Assembly: GCF_020531845.1 (NCBI RefSeq)
Contig: NZ_JAJAVF010000002.1
Location: forward strand, 469,543-533,542
DNA from: Methylobacillus methanolivorans
GTDB lineage: Bacteria; Pseudomonadota; Gammaproteobacteria; Burkholderiales; Methylophilaceae
Reading direction: 5' to 3'
Length of the DNA stretch: 64,000 bases
This document shows, piece after piece, positions 51,901 to 62,481 of the stretch. Within the stretch, counting starts at the first letter, position 1. Every line of letters begins with the position of its first letter. A program made the translations under genes and the position numbers. The notes under the pieces are model-generated. The model was not told where the DNA came from. It made no database searches and saw nothing but the letters and a program-made list of their open reading frames with translations.

Positions 51901-53244
51901 TTAGATCACACCCTGCGCCAGCATGGCATCTGCCACTTTGACGAAGCCAGCGATGTTAGCGCCATCTACGTAGTTGACGCTACCATCTTCCCGTGTACCA
52001 AACTTGACGCAGGCATCGTGAATGCCCTTCATGATGTCGAACAGGCGGGCATCAACTTCTTCGCGTGTCCAGGAGAGGCGCATGGCATTTTGCGTCATCT
52101 CAAGGCCTGAGGTAGCCACACCGCCGGCATTGGTTGCCTTGCCTGGAGCGTAAAGAGTACGGTTTTCATCAAACAGTTTCATCGCTTCGGCGGTACATGG
52201 CATATTTGCGCCTTCCGCGACACAGAGAACGCCATTGGCGATCAGGGTGGCTGCATCATCCTTGTTCAGTTCATTCTGGGTAGCACAGGGCAGGGCAACT
52301 TCCGCTTTTACGCTCCATGGGGAAGCGCCTTCTACAAAACGTGCACCAACACGTTCTGCATAATCTTTGATGCGACCATATTCCACATTCTTGATCTGCA
52401 TGAGGACTTGCAGTTTTTCCGTGGTGAAGCCGGCTTCGTCAATCACTGTGCCGCTGGAGTCAGAAGCAGTAATGACTTTTGCACCCAATGCCAAGGCTTT
52501 TTCGATGGCATATTGCGCGACATTGCCAGAGCCAGAGACGGCTACGCGTAGCCCTGCAATGGTACGACCACTATGACGCAGCATCTCTTCAGCAAAGTAA
52601 ACAGTGCCGTAACCTGTGGCTTCTGGGCGAATCAATGAGCCGCCATAGCTCAGGCCTTTACCCGTAAAGACACAGTCTGCACGATTGGTGAGTTTCTTGA
52701 TCATGCCTGCCATGAAGCCGATTTCACGCGCACCTACGCCAATATCACCAGCCGGTACATCTGTATCGGAACCGACATGACGGAACAACTCGCTCACGAA
52801 GGCTTGGCAGAATCGCATGATTTCGCCATTGCTCTTGCCTTTGGGATCAAAGTCCGAGCCGCCTTTACCACCGCCCATAGGCAATGTGGTTAGTGCATTC
52901 TTGAAGGTTTGCTCGAAAGCCAGGAACTTGAGAATGGAGAGGTTAACTGAGGGATGGAAGCGCAAACCGCCTTTGTATGGGCCAATCGCACCATTATGCT
53001 GGATGCGGTATCCACGGTTTACCTGGACTTCACCTTTATCATCCACCCAGGAAACGCGGAACAAAATAGCGCGTTCTGGTTCGACCAAGCGGTCGAGAAC
53101 GCCATGCTCAGCATAACGTGGATTTTGGCTGATAAATGGCCACAAGCTTTCCACCACTTCAGTGACTGCTTGTAGGTATTCGGGTTGGCCGGGGTTTTTC
53201 TTTGCGACGACGGCTAAGAAATCATGTGCCGATTGATACTTCAT
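51901..53244 (-). CDS. gdhA: NADP-specific glutamate dehydrogenase
   Basis: 447 residues, the length of the bacterial NADP hexameric enzyme. VNRGYRIQHNGAIGPYKGGLRFHPSV, the catalytic-Lys segment LPMGGGKGGSDFDPKGKS, PAGDIGVGAREIG and the Rossmann motif VAVSGSGNVAQYAIEKA. It assimilates ammonia into 2-oxoglutarate, important in methylotrophs with an incomplete citric acid cycle (family and group knowledge). It is monocistronic between a terminator and a divergent gene. Confidence 0.97.
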   Translation of the reverse strand: MKYQSAHDFLAVVAKKNPGQPEYLQAVTEVVESLWPFISQNPRYAEHGVLDRLVEPERAILFRVSWVDDKGEVQVNRGYRIQHNGAIGPYKGGLRFHPSVNLSILKFLAFEQTFKNALTTLPMGGGKGGSDFDPKGKSNGEIMRFCQAFVSELFRHVGSDTDVPAGDIGVGAREIGFMAGMIKKLTNRADCVFTGKGLSYGGSLIRPEATGYGTVYFAEEMLRHSGRTIAGLRVAVSGSGNVAQYAIEKALALGAKVITASDSSGTVIDEAGFTTEKLQVLMQIKNVEYGRIKDYAERVGARFVEGASPWSVKAEVALPCATQNELNKDDAATLIANGVLCVAEGANMPCTAEAMKLFDENRTLYAPGKATNAGGVATSGLEMTQNAMRLSWTREEVDARLFDIMKGIHDACVKFGTREDGSVNYVDGANIAGFVKVADAMLAQGVI

Positions 53245-53513
53245 TCCCTCTGTTCTCCATGGTCATGATCAAAAATAGTGCATTTTCTCTTATTGATTAT
53301 AAAAATGCACCAAAATAATTCATTTTCAGATGGTTGTGGTGCCCTAAATGAGTGCATCTTTGACGTGGGAAAGAAAAGCTACCTTGATCATGTGGTCGAA
53401 AACGGATTTTTGCTTGAATAGGCGCCGTGATAAGCTATGTCCCACGATTAGACTGAATGCTAATACGATAGCTTCGCCTCGTTTTATCTCTTCATTTTGC
53501 AAAGTACCTTCTG

Positions 53514-54506
53514 ATGACCACAGCGCCATTTTCCACCTTAACGCCAGACCTGATCCTCGATGCAATGGGTAGCGTTGATATATTGGGTGATGGGCGCTTA
53601 TTGGCATTGAATAGCTATGAAAACCGCGTTTACCAAGTGGGTGTGGAAGAGCAGCCTCCGGTAGTAGTCAAGTTTTATCGTCCTGACCGCTGGAGTGAAG
53701 CACAGATATTGGAGGAGCATGCTTTTTCGCTGGAATTGGCAGAGGCAGAAATCCCCGTGGTGGCACCGCTCATGCTGGGAGGCAAGACGTTGCAACAATA
53801 TCAGGACTTTCATTTCGCGGTATTTCCCCGGCGTGGTGGGCGTATCCCTGAACTCGATCAAGAGGGTAGGCTTGAGTGGATAGGCCGTTTTCTAGGACGT
53901 ATTCACGCGATTGGGGCACAAGCCTCTTTCCAGCATCGTCCTGCGATAACGATTGATAGCTTTGGTGAAGAACCAGCCCAGTGGTTGATCAACCATCAGT
54001 TTATTCCTGCTGACTTGCTGCCCGCCTATCGCAGTGTTGTTACGCAGGCCTTGGACGGTGTCAGGGCCTGTTATGAGCGTGCGGGTGATTTGGCGGTGCT
54101 TCGCCTGCATGGGGACTGTCATTTGAGTAATATGCTATGGACAGACGATGGCCCACATTTTGTCGATTTCGACGATAGCAGGATGGGTCCTGCGATTCAG
54201 GATTTATGGATGTTGTTGTCTGGCTCACCTGCGGAAATGAGTCAACAATTTGCCGAAGTGCTGGAGGGCTATGAGTCTTTTTATGATTTTAATCCAGCAG
54301 AACTGCACTTGGTTGAAGCATTGCGTACCTTGCGCCTTATCCATTATTCCGCCTGGTTGGCCAAGCGCTGGCATGATCCTGCTTTCCCGATGACATTCAC
54401 TTGGTTTAATACCCAGCAGTATTGGCAAGATCGTATCCTGGAGCTACGCGAGCAGGTTGCCTTGATGCAAGAACCACCGCTGTCGATCGCTGGTGGCAAT
54501 CGCTAA
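53514..54506 (+). CDS. srkA: Stress response kinase A (YihE/SrkA-like)
   Basis: 330 residues, as in SrkA. Aminoglycoside phosphotransferase fold: NSYENRVYQVGVEEQPPVVVKFYRP, catalytic loop RLHGDCHLSNMLW, and metal-binding FVDFDDSRMGP. Known homologues are Ser/Thr kinases that counter MazF-type death under stress. Divergent from gdhA; the cupin follows by 24 bases. The ribosome binding site is weak, with ATG 53514 fitting the family N-terminus. Confidence 0.93.
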   Translation: MTTAPFSTLTPDLILDAMGSVDILGDGRLLALNSYENRVYQVGVEEQPPVVVKFYRPDRWSEAQILEEHAFSLELAEAEIPVVAPLMLGGKTLQQYQDFHFAVFPRRGGRIPELDQEGRLEWIGRFLGRIHAIGAQASFQHRPAITIDSFGEEPAQWLINHQFIPADLLPAYRSVVTQALDGVRACYERAGDLAVLRLHGDCHLSNMLWTDDGPHFVDFDDSRMGPAIQDLWMLLSGSPAEMSQQFAEVLEGYESFYDFNPAELHLVEALRTLRLIHYSAWLAKRWHDPAFPMTFTWFNTQQYWQDRILELREQVALMQEPPLSIAGGNR

Positions 54507-54530
54507 TTTCTTTATTTTCAGGAGATTGAT

Positions 54531-54809
54531 ATGAGCACGATTAAAGTTGAACACCATCCCACTGAAGAGCAATTAAATGCCTTGGGTGTTTCCGGTTGGC
54601 CCACGTGGTCCAAGGAGGTGTCCGTATTCCCTTGGCATTTTGGTGAGCAGGAAATCGCCTATATTTTGCAGGGCGAGGTAACCGTTACTCCTGATGGCGG
54701 GGGTGATCCAGTGAGCTTCGGTAAGGGCGATTTGGTGATTTTCCCTGCAGGCTTATCTTGCAAATGGAATGTCAAGCAGGCATTACGTAAGCATTATCAA
54801 TTGGGATAA
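54531..54809 (+). CDS. Small cupin (DUF861-like)
   Basis: 92 residues. Single cupin with WSKEVSVFPWHFGEQEIAYIL, GEVTVTPDGG and GDLVIFPAGLSCKW, the pattern of EutQ/ureidoglycine-type cupins. Metal-binding residues are partly conserved (Glu-rich first motif). GGAGATTGAT precedes ATG. It probably belongs to a transcript with srkA. Function is unknown. Confidence 0.85.
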   Translation: MSTIKVEHHPTEEQLNALGVSGWPTWSKEVSVFPWHFGEQEIAYILQGEVTVTPDGGGDPVSFGKGDLVIFPAGLSCKWNVKQALRKHYQLG

Positions 54810-54816
54810 TGGTTTA

Positions 54817-54835
54817 ATTGCAACATTGTTGCAAT
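54817..54835. repeat. 8-bp perfect inverted repeat before L36B
   Basis: ATTGCAAC - ATT - GTTGCAAT, 49 bases before the L36 gene. It may end the cupin transcript or be an operator; it does not match a Zur site known to me. Confidence 0.45.
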
Positions 54836-54883
54836 TTTGGAGTGAAGCAGGGATAATTGGCCTATCCATATCGAGGGGGCATT

Positions 54884-55009
54884 ATGAAAATCCTGTCATC
54901 ACTGAAATCTGCCAAGACACGTCATCGGGACTGCAAAGTCATCAGACGTCATGGCAAAGTGTTTGTCATCTGCAAGAGTAATCCGCGCTTTAACGCTCGT
55001 CAGCGATAG
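54884..55009 (+). CDS. rpmJ2: 50S ribosomal protein L36, type B (zinc-independent)
   Basis: 41 residues: [18 protein letters not shown], then [14 protein letters not shown]. It matches the YkgO form of L36, which keeps two of the Cys but lacks the full zinc-binding set (Cys-x2-Cys...Cys...His) of the primary form. In other bacteria such a copy replaces the zinc-binding L36 when zinc is scarce. AGGGGG lies 5-6 bases before ATG, and a terminator follows. It is too short for most gene callers. Confidence 0.92.
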   Translation: MKILSSLKSAKTRHRDCKVIRRHGKVFVICKSNPRFNARQR

Positions 55010-55038
55010 TATTTTTTTCAGCGCATATTGCATATTAC

Positions 55039-55064
55039 AAAGGGAAGCTAACTAGCTTCCCTTT
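55039..55064. terminator. Terminator after L36B
   Basis: AAAGGGAAGCT - AACT - AGCTTCCCTTT followed by GTTGTTT; it may also end the convergent MFS gene. Confidence 0.85.
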
Positions 55065-55087
55065 GTTGTTTCTGTGTTGTTTTTGAT

Positions 55088-56266
55088 CTAGTTTTCCAGC
55101 ACAAAACGCTGAGCACCTGCTCGGCTGCCGTGGTACAGGCCCACCAAGACAATTGCCGTGATCAACCAGCCTGCATCATGCCAATGACCGCTAGCTTCAT
55201 GCATGAAGCCCATGAGTAGTGGTCCCAACGAGGCCAAGATATAACCTAAACCTTGTGACATGGCAGAAAGCTGCGCAGCTTGTGCCGGCGTGCGAGTACG
55301 TAAGACGATCATCGTAAGCGCCATGGCAAAGCCACCGCCTTGACCCAGCCCCAGCAACACCATCCATGACCATGCTTGTTCAATAGGTGCATAGATGGCG
55401 CCCATCAGGCCAATATAAATCACGATGAACATCAGTTGATTCATGATTTTCTGGTTCCGCATCAAGGAACATAGCCATGGTACCAATAGTGCAGAAATAA
55501 CCTGCATCATGACAGAAGCCGAAAGTAGCAGGCCAGAGTCGGCAGCTGTAATGCCTCGATCTTGCAGGATGGTTGGTAGCCAGCCAAAGACGCAGTAAGC
55601 CAGCGCACTTTGAGCTGCCATGAACAGGGTGACTTGCCAGGCTGTAGCATCACGCAACAAAGAAATGCTGTTAGTCTGTTGTGCACCACTGACAGGGGGG
55701 TCTCCCAAACGGCGAAGGGGCCACCATAGCCATGCTGTGACTAATGCTGGTAAAGACCAGAGTGCCAAGGCCAGTGGCAAACTACCCACCGTGTGTAGTA
55801 ATGGCACGGCAAGTCCTGCTGCGAGTGCTGTTCCCAGGCACAAAGCCATGGTGTACACCCCAGTCATGAGGTCAGGGTGTTGGGGAAATTCTCGCTTGAT
55901 GACGCTAGGCAGCAAAATACCCAGCAATCCTATGCTGATGCCTGCCATGCTTGTGCCGACAAAAAGGCTAGTGGTGTTCCATATACCTCGTATAGCAAGC
56001 CCTGCCGCCAAGAGTAAAAGTAAGGGGGCAAGTAGTTTTTCTACACCGTAGCGTTTTGCCAACCATGAGGCAATAGGGGCAAATAATCCGAGCAAGGCGA
56101 CGGGCAGGGTGGTGAGTAACCCTGCGGTACTGCTGCTCAAGCCCAAGCTGAGACGGATATCGGCTAGCAGTGGAGAGACACTGGAGAATGCCGGTCTCAG
56201 GTTAATGCCGATTAAGATAATAGCGAGCACTACTAATGCAGTGTGTGGGCGGGGATGAGGGGTCAT
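55088..56266 (-). CDS. CynX/NimT-family MFS transporter
   Basis: 392 residues with about twelve hydrophobic segments. N-terminal INLRPAFSSVSPLLADIR is the hallmark of the CynX (cyanate) and NimT (2-nitroimidazole) group. No cyanase gene is near, so the substrate is not known. It is convergent with L36B and divergent from the small secreted protein. Confidence 0.88.
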   Translation of the reverse strand: MTPHPRPHTALVVLAIILIGINLRPAFSSVSPLLADIRLSLGLSSSTAGLLTTLPVALLGLFAPIASWLAKRYGVEKLLAPLLLLLAAGLAIRGIWNTTSLFVGTSMAGISIGLLGILLPSVIKREFPQHPDLMTGVYTMALCLGTALAAGLAVPLLHTVGSLPLALALWSLPALVTAWLWWPLRRLGDPPVSGAQQTNSISLLRDATAWQVTLFMAAQSALAYCVFGWLPTILQDRGITAADSGLLLSASVMMQVISALLVPWLCSLMRNQKIMNQLMFIVIYIGLMGAIYAPIEQAWSWMVLLGLGQGGGFAMALTMIVLRTRTPAQAAQLSAMSQGLGYILASLGPLLMGFMHEASGHWHDAGWLITAIVLVGLYHGSRAGAQRFVLEN

Positions 56267-56405
56267 TGGTCTTGGCTTTATCGTATATCAACGTCAGCCC
56301 TGTCTGACGAGCGATTCAGAGTAGGCTGATAGGGTAAGGGTTTATTCATCATTATGCTATCTGCATGTGGATAGCTCGCAGTTCAGCGTTAATGATGGAG
56401 GCTAT

Positions 56406-56699
56406 ATGCGTCAATTTTTCACAATGATCTTGGGTAGTGTGTTTGCTATAACCGCCATGCATGCGATTGCGGTTGAGTTGGAGCTTGATCCCCCAATTTC
56501 TCCTGATAAACGAGGTTCTGAAGTGCAGCCTCCATCTCCTCCTGATAACACGCGAAATAAAGACAAACTTCAGCGCCCGGCACATCCTGGTACAGGACAA
56601 AGAAAGCCAACTGGCGATATACATCCACCAGATCGGATTCCTCCTGCTATTGACCCAGATGCAGAGCAGGTCAATCGTGGTGCAGTTAGCCCTCAATAG
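56406..56699 (+). CDS. Small secreted proline-rich protein
   Basis: 97 residues from ATG 56406, with GGAGG 4 bases upstream. Signal peptide of about 25 residues (MRQFFTMILGSVFAITAMHA), then a hydrophilic tail rich in Pro, Asp and Lys with PPxSPDxxG-like repeats (PPISPDKRG, PPSPPDNTR). No Cys and no known domain. The next gene's start follows the stop within 45 bases, so the pair may be cotranscribed. Confidence 0.65.
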   Translation: MRQFFTMILGSVFAITAMHAIAVELELDPPISPDKRGSEVQPPSPPDNTRNKDKLQRPAHPGTGQRKPTGDIHPPDRIPPAIDPDAEQVNRGAVSPQ

Positions 56700-56741
56700 A
56701 TGTGGAGGCATTGGCAATTTAGCGAATCGAAAGGAACCAGC

Positions 56742-57233
56742 ATGTCAGAATATCTGGATAGCGTGACGGGCATTTATCCTACGCTTGATGATGCTCAGAA
56801 GGCAGCTCAAGAGTTAATTGATAAAGGCTTTAGCCGGGACCAAGTTCAAGTGGCCATCGGACGTACTGACCATATTGAACAGGATGAAGATGACAAAGAG
56901 GCATTGAAAAATGTTGTTGTTGATGGTGCGATTGGCACTGTCGTTGGCGCAGGGGTCGGCGCTTTGGGGCAAATGGCCATTGTCGCAGCTAATGTGAGCT
57001 TGTTTGTAGCCAGCCCGCTTGTAGCTCCCTTATTCATGGTGGGATGGGGAGCAGCGATCGGTGGCTTCATTGGTGCCGGTAAAGGTATTTCTAACCAAGA
57101 TCGCCGCTATTCAGAACTGCTCGCGAATGCAGTGGAGCAGGGCCATGCAGTCTTGGTTGCCAATGCCAAGACGGAGGAGGAGGCCGAAACTGCCCGTGCG
57201 GTTATCGGCTCATCCATGCAGCAGTTTGCTTAA
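56742..57233 (+). CDS. Glycine-zipper stress protein (YflT/general-stress-17M-like)
   Basis: 163 residues from ATG 56742, with AAAGGA upstream. The N-terminal YPTLDDAQKAAQELIDKGFSR is the conserved element of general-stress 17M/YflT-like proteins. A Gly/Ala-rich membrane-like centre (GAIGTVVGAGVGALG, GWGAAIGGFIGAGKG) follows, then a beta strand HAVLVANAKTEEEAE. Probably associates with membranes under stress; the exact role is not known. Confidence 0.82.
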   Translation: MSEYLDSVTGIYPTLDDAQKAAQELIDKGFSRDQVQVAIGRTDHIEQDEDDKEALKNVVVDGAIGTVVGAGVGALGQMAIVAANVSLFVASPLVAPLFMVGWGAAIGGFIGAGKGISNQDRRYSELLANAVEQGHAVLVANAKTEEEAETARAVIGSSMQQFA

Positions 57234-57250
57234 CAGTAATATAGATAAAT

Positions 57251-57277
57251 AAAAAGCCGTTGCATGCAACGGCTTTT
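57251..57277. terminator. Bidirectional terminator stress protein / cyoE
   Basis: Palindrome AAAAAGCCGTTGCA / TGCAACGGCTTTTT between convergent genes. Confidence 0.92.
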
Positions 57278-57306
57278 TATTTAATCAAGTGCAAGTCGGA
57301 TGATGC

Positions 57307-58227
57307 TTAATCTACCTTGACCTGATGCTCAACGACTGTAGGCATTCGCGCGGCCACCCAGACGCCATCCTTACGTGGTTCCTGAAAGTCGATCGACATC
57401 ATGACGCTCAAGGCAGTAATGGTGACGATAGAAAACATGAACAGTTTTTTTGCCCATACTTGGTCATCGTTGGTTTTGTAGCCTGCCAACGCCATGCCCA
57501 GCCAATAAATACTGATCACGCCAGCAACCACGAGGTAATGGTTCCCCGTATAACCGCTGAGCGTCAGCATGACAGCGGCGATCACGAAGGCCACGATCCA
57601 TAGCACGATATGCTTCTTGGTAGCGAGAATGCCTTTCTTCACTGGCAGCACTGGAATGGATGCCGCCGTATAGTCTTTCAACCTGAAGATGGCAATGGCA
57701 TAGGAGTGCGGCATTTGCCAGAGGCTGAAAATCACTAACAGGATAACAGCACCCATATCGAACTCATTGCTGACAGCACAGTAGCCAATCACCGGAGGTG
57801 CGGCACCTGAGAGGCTGCCAATCAATGTGCCATAGACTGAATTACGCTTCAGGTAGAGGCTGTAGGCCCCGACATAAATCGCAAAGCCGAACAGGGACAA
57901 CCAGACGGTCAACATATTGGTAGTCGCGTAGAGCAGGGCGATGCCGATGATACCCAAAAGGCTGCCGTAGATTACGGCATTCTTGGCTGGAATCAAGCCG
58001 CGGACCAGCACGCGGTTGCGTGTGCGCTCCATCTTGCTGTCGATGTCACGATCAATATAGTTGTTAAGGACGCAGCCAGAGGCAATGACCAGCGAGATAC
58101 CGATAGCTGTAGCCAGAAACAAGGCAACATCAATGTCGCCGCGTGATGCCAGAAAAAAACCTCCGGCAACCGAGATCAGGTTGCCGAAGATAATGCCTGG
58201 CTTGGTGATGAGTAGATATTGCTTCAT
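57307..58227 (-). CDS. cyoE: Protoheme IX farnesyltransferase
   Basis: 306 residues with about nine membrane segments. UbiA family: [23 protein letters not shown] supplies the first Asp-rich motif; [15 protein letters not shown] is the second region. It makes heme O for the oxidase encoded upstream. Last gene of cyoABCDE, 10 bases after cyoD. Confidence 0.97.
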   Translation of the reverse strand: MKQYLLITKPGIIFGNLISVAGGFFLASRGDIDVALFLATAIGISLVIASGCVLNNYIDRDIDSKMERTRNRVLVRGLIPAKNAVIYGSLLGIIGIALLYATTNMLTVWLSLFGFAIYVGAYSLYLKRNSVYGTLIGSLSGAAPPVIGYCAVSNEFDMGAVILLVIFSLWQMPHSYAIAIFRLKDYTAASIPVLPVKKGILATKKHIVLWIVAFVIAAVMLTLSGYTGNHYLVVAGVISIYWLGMALAGYKTNDDQVWAKKLFMFSIVTITALSVMMSIDFQEPRKDGVWVAARMPTVVEHQVKVD

Positions 58228-58237
58228 CAGTCTGGCT

Positions 58238-58576
58238 TTAGAAATGCCTCATCATATTGTGGTTCAGATGGAACATGACCCACAAAGAACCCACTACCAC
58301 GATCGCGAGGATGATGACGGTGAAGATGAAGGCCGTGACGTTCCAGCTTTGCTCGGATGAGGTGTTCATGTGCAGGAAGTAGACAAGATGCACCACGATC
58401 TGTACCACGGCAAATATCAGGATAGTTGCCAGGATGGTGGATGAAGACAGTTCGTTGGGGAACATCAGTAACCCGAACGGAATGACCGTCAGAATCACGG
58501 AAAGAACAAAGCCGATCAGGTAAGACTTAACGCTACCATGGCTTGCGCCTGCGCGCTCAGCGTGTCCGTGTGACAT
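58238..58576 (-). CDS. cyoD: Cytochrome bo3 ubiquinol oxidase subunit IV
   Basis: 112 residues with three membrane segments ([60 protein letters not shown] region). The start ATG directly abuts the cyoC stop. Subunit of the quinol oxidase. Confidence 0.95.
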   Translation of the reverse strand: MSHGHAERAGASHGSVKSYLIGFVLSVILTVIPFGLLMFPNELSSSTILATILIFAVVQIVVHLVYFLHMNTSSEQSWNVTAFIFTVIILAIVVVGSLWVMFHLNHNMMRHF

Positions 58577-59194
58577 TTACAGCACCCCCATCAGATAAAC
58601 AACAGTAAATACGCAGATCCAGACAATATCCAGGAAGTGCCAGAACAGGCTTAGGCACATCAGGCGTGTATTGTTGGTGTCGGTCAGGCCTTTGCTCCAG
58701 ACTTGTGCCATCATCACAGCCATCCAGATCAGGCCGCAAGTCACGTGCAGGCCGTGAGTACCGACCAGAGTGAAGAAGGCAGACAGGAATGCGCTGCGGT
58801 CAGGACCAAAACCTTCATGGATCAAGTGATGGAATTCATTGACTTCCATCACGATGAAGCCCAGGCCGAAGAGGAAGGTGACGGCGAGCCAGTTCAGCAC
58901 GGCCTGCTTGTTGCCCTTGTGTTGGGCAATCATGGCAAAGCCATAGGTGATGCTGCTGAACAGCAACAGGAAGGTTTCGCCGAGCACATAATCAAGCTCG
59001 AAAATATCCTTACCAGTGGGGCCGCCGGCAAAGCTGTGGCTCAGGACTGCATAGGTCGCGAACAGGGTCGCGAACAAGATCAAGTCCGTCATCAGGTAAA
59101 TCCAGAACCCGAATATCTTCGTGGCTCCAGCGTCGTGGTGGTGCTCATGCCCATCGGCATGAGCGTGTTGTGTATGCAAAGTTTGACTAGACAT
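58577..59194 (-). CDS. cyoC: Cytochrome bo3 ubiquinol oxidase subunit III
   Basis: 205 residues with five membrane helices. [21 protein letters not shown] at the start is typical of CyoC, with [14 protein letters not shown] and [11 protein letters not shown] later. His-rich N-terminus ([15 protein letters not shown]) is notable and may bind metal. Two bases from cyoB. Confidence 0.95.
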   Translation of the reverse strand: MSSQTLHTQHAHADGHEHHHDAGATKIFGFWIYLMTDLILFATLFATYAVLSHSFAGGPTGKDIFELDYVLGETFLLLFSSITYGFAMIAQHKGNKQAVLNWLAVTFLFGLGFIVMEVNEFHHLIHEGFGPDRSAFLSAFFTLVGTHGLHVTCGLIWMAVMMAQVWSKGLTDTNNTRLMCLSLFWHFLDIVWICVFTVVYLMGVL

Positions 59195-59196
59195 GA

Positions 59197-61176
59197 TTAC
59201 GCCTGACTCGCTTGTTTAACTTGAATATGCTTGTTTTCAATGGCCTTGATTTCCTCAACCGGCACGTAGTAATCGACATCTTTGTTGTAGCTACGTGCAA
59301 TGACGGTAATCAACATGGCTGCTGTACTGACGATGACCAACCACCAGATGTGCCAGATGAAGGCAAAACCGAATACCAGGCTGAATGCACTGATAATCAC
59401 GCCTTCAGATGCATTCTTGGGCATATGGATTTTCTCGTACTTGGCAGGTGCCTTGGTAGCGCGGCCATCCTGTTTCATTTCCCACCATTCATCAAGGTCC
59501 TTCACTTCTGGTACATGAGCGAAGTTGTAGAAAGGAGGTGGGGAAGAAGTCGACCACTCCAGCGTGCGGCCACCCCATGGGTCACCAGTCAGGTCGAGGT
59601 TCTGCTTGCGGTCACGTACGCTGACATACAACTGGACTAACTGCACCAGGATCGCAGCACCGACGATGAAGGCACCACCCAATGCAACATATAGTAATGG
59701 GGTCCAGGCTGGGTTGTCGTAGTTGTTCAGACGGCGTGTCATACCCATGAAACCAAGCATGTACAGCGGCACGAACGCAACGAAGAAGCCGGAAATCCAC
59801 AGGTAGGCAGCAATGCGGCCAAGCTTTTCATTCAGCTTGAAGCCAAATGCCTTGGGGAACCAGTACACAAAACCAGCCAAGTAACCGAACACCACGCCAC
59901 CAATAATCACGTTATGGAAGTGGGCAATCAGGAACAAGCTGTTATGCAGCACAAAGTCTGCGCCAGGCACGGCCAGCAATACGCCCGTCATACCACCGAT
60001 GGTGAAGGTGATCAGGAAACCAACGGTCCAGATAATAGGCGTGGAAAACTCAATCCGGCCACGGTACATCGTGAACAGCCAGTTGAAAATTTTCACACCG
60101 GTCGGGATCGAAATGATCATCGTGGCAATGCCGAAGAAGGCGTTGACGTTTGCACCAGCACCCATAGTGAAGAAGTGATGCAGCCATACGACGAACGACA
60201 GGATGGTAATCACTGCGGTAGCCCATACCAGGGAAGTGTAGCCAAACAGCTTCTTCTTGGTGAATGTGGCGACGACTTCGGAGAAAATACCGAAAGCAGG
60301 CAGGATCAGGATGTAAACCTCAGGGTGACCCCAGATCCAGATGAGGTTAACGTACATCATCTGGTTACCACCAAGCTCATTGGTGAAGAAGTGGGTGCCG
60401 AGGTAACGATCCAGCGTCAACAGCGCGATGGTGGCTGTCAGCACAGGGAAAGCAGCCAGGATCAGGATGTTGGTGCACAGAGCCGTCCAGGTGAATACAG
60501 GCATCTTCATCAGCGACATGCCAGGGGCACGCATCTTCATGATGGTGACGAAGAAGTTAACACCCGTGAGCAATGTTCCTAAGCCTGAAATCTGCAAACT
60601 CCAGATCCAGTAGTCAACACCAACGCCTGGGCTGTATTCAATGCCTGAAAGCGGAGGGTAGGCCAACCAGCCAGTTTGGGCAAACTCGCCGACGCCAAGG
60701 GAGATGTTGATCAGCGCAACGCCTACCACAAACAGCCAGAAGCTCAGGGAGTTGAGGAAGGGGTAAGCAACGTCACGTGCACCAATTTGCAGTGGCACCA
60801 CGATATTCATCAGGCCCACCATGAATGGCATAGCCATGAAGAAAATCATGATGACGCCGTGGGCGGTGAAAATTTGGTCATAGTGGTGTGGTGGCAGGAA
60901 GCCTTCAGCACCGGAAGAAGCAACAGCAAGTTGACCGCGCATCATGATCGCATCGGCAAAACCGCGCAACAGCATGATGAAGGCAACAGCGATATACATG
61001 ATACCGATCTTCTTATGGTCAACTGACGTAAACCATTCAGACCAGAGCCATTTCCATTTTTTGAAGTGGGTCAGGGCAGCAACGATGCCCAAACCCAGCA
61101 CGCCGACGACTGCCAGCGTGATCATCACAATCGGTTCATGGTAGGGAACCGCATCCAGGGTTAATTTGCCAAACAT
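59197..61176 (-). CDS. cyoB: Cytochrome bo3 ubiquinol oxidase subunit I
   Basis: 659 residues, normal for CyoB. Heme-copper oxidase features: [18 protein letters not shown] with the CuB-ligand His and the Tyr of the active site, HHFFTMG, and HFHNVIIGG with the two heme-ligand His. It catalyses quinol oxidation with proton pumping. ATG 61176 lies 2 bases after the cyoA stop. Confidence 0.98.
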   Translation of the reverse strand: MFGKLTLDAVPYHEPIVMITLAVVGVLGLGIVAALTHFKKWKWLWSEWFTSVDHKKIGIMYIAVAFIMLLRGFADAIMMRGQLAVASSGAEGFLPPHHYDQIFTAHGVIMIFFMAMPFMVGLMNIVVPLQIGARDVAYPFLNSLSFWLFVVGVALINISLGVGEFAQTGWLAYPPLSGIEYSPGVGVDYWIWSLQISGLGTLLTGVNFFVTIMKMRAPGMSLMKMPVFTWTALCTNILILAAFPVLTATIALLTLDRYLGTHFFTNELGGNQMMYVNLIWIWGHPEVYILILPAFGIFSEVVATFTKKKLFGYTSLVWATAVITILSFVVWLHHFFTMGAGANVNAFFGIATMIISIPTGVKIFNWLFTMYRGRIEFSTPIIWTVGFLITFTIGGMTGVLLAVPGADFVLHNSLFLIAHFHNVIIGGVVFGYLAGFVYWFPKAFGFKLNEKLGRIAAYLWISGFFVAFVPLYMLGFMGMTRRLNNYDNPAWTPLLYVALGGAFIVGAAILVQLVQLYVSVRDRKQNLDLTGDPWGGRTLEWSTSSPPPFYNFAHVPEVKDLDEWWEMKQDGRATKAPAKYEKIHMPKNASEGVIISAFSLVFGFAFIWHIWWLVIVSTAAMLITVIARSYNKDVDYYVPVEEIKAIENKHIQVKQASQA

Positions 61177-61178
61177 TT

Positions 61179-62066
61179 TTACTCCTTACCCTCCGAGTTT
61201 GAGAGCGCATGCGAACCAGTAGAATGGGTGTACTTCGCAACAATGCCGTCATACAGGTCGGGCGTTACACTGGAGAAACGCTCAATCGGATTGTTGAAAG
61301 AAGCTTTTTCGAGAGCGGTGTACTTGTCAGCATCTAGCGTAGTCGAGGCTTGCTTGACTTGCTGTACCCATTCATCAAATTTTTCTTGCGAAGTCACATT
61401 GGCATTGAATTTCATGCCGGAGAAACCGTGACCGCTGTAGTTGGCAGATAACCCGCGATAAACGCCTTCTTCATTGGCGATCAAGTGCAGTGTGTTTTTC
61501 ATGCCTGCCATGGCGTAGATTTGGCTACCAAGCTGCGGAATGAAGAAAGAATTCATTACTGAACCGGAGGTAACTTCAAACCTTACTGGCACATTGGCAG
61601 GGAAAGCCAGTTCATTGACGGTGGCAATGCCTTGTTCTGGGTAAATGAACAGCCATTTCCAATCCAGCGAGACAACTTGCACTGTCAGGTGTGGTTGCTC
61701 GGATTCTATTGGTTGGCGCGGATCAAGGGAGTGCGTGGTTTTCCAGGTGATGGTACCCAGTACCAGGATGATGATGACCGGAACCGTCCAGACAACAGCT
61801 TCGATTTTATTGGAGTGTGCCCAATCTGGGGTGTAGGTGGCTTTGGTGTTGGAAGCGCGATAGCGCCAGGCAAATACGATCGTCATGATGATGACCGGAA
61901 CCACGACAATCAACATCAGTAATATCGCGGTAATGATAAGAGATCGTTCTTCAACTCCTATCTGGCCCTTGGGATCTAGTAGCACAAAGTCACAGCCGCT
62001 TAGCAACAACGTGATACCTAGCGTAGACAATAGACTGAAAAGTCTGGGATATCGCTTTTTTATCAT
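61179..62066 (-). CDS. cyoA: Cytochrome bo3 ubiquinol oxidase subunit II (lipoprotein)
   Basis: 295 residues. Lipobox LSGC at the end of a signal peptide, two membrane helices, then the cupredoxin-like domain without the CuA ligands, as in quinol oxidases. [23 protein letters not shown] is typical. First gene of the operon; preceded by a long leader with several hairpins. Confidence 0.97.
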   Translation of the reverse strand: MIKKRYPRLFSLLSTLGITLLLSGCDFVLLDPKGQIGVEERSLIITAILLMLIVVVPVIIMTIVFAWRYRASNTKATYTPDWAHSNKIEAVVWTVPVIIILVLGTITWKTTHSLDPRQPIESEQPHLTVQVVSLDWKWLFIYPEQGIATVNELAFPANVPVRFEVTSGSVMNSFFIPQLGSQIYAMAGMKNTLHLIANEEGVYRGLSANYSGHGFSGMKFNANVTSQEKFDEWVQQVKQASTTLDADKYTALEKASFNNPIERFSSVTPDLYDGIVAKYTHSTGSHALSNSEGKE

Positions 62067-62481
62067 TTCAGCATCTCAACATGTAAAAGACATAAAAACC
62101 ACTGCCACACACCCCTGGACGGTATTGCTGTGCCGTCTCAAGGATACCTATCATCGGCTGGTAAGCCGCCGATATTTGAAATGTCGCTGGTAAGAGACAT
62201 TTCAGGCGGGTCATGAATTGCCCCCATCGATATTACTCAAGGATAGGGGTAATCTTTAAGAAGGGAGGAATGTTTCTCCCCATGATTGCCCCTGACTCCT
62301 AGGGCAATCTCCTTAACCCTATAGTTTATACGATTAAGCGAATTAGGCCCATATCAAATAAGGACAATCTCCATTCTGGAGGCAGGTTTTGGAGGGCTTT
62401 TTATAATAAATAGATGTTTCTGTCGTTGGGCGGGAACAGGTTGCGATAGTTTTGCTCTGTCCAACTTGATTGGGCACAGAG
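62067..62481 (-). other. cyoA upstream region with hairpins
   Basis: About 415 bases without a gene. It holds a 9-bp inverted repeat TGAAATGTC / GACATTTCA (62177-62204), a 6-bp ATCGGC / GCCGAT pair (62154-62174), and two copies of CTCAAGGATA (62137, 62236). A hairpin CTCTGT..ACAGAG sits just after the ecotin stop but lacks a T-run. No clear -35/-10 pair found. Confidence 0.45.

Noticed and set aside
53309..53318. TGCACCA half-site upstream of gdhA, as for NtrC
   Set aside because: Only one half-site is present and no sigma-54 promoter signature was found.
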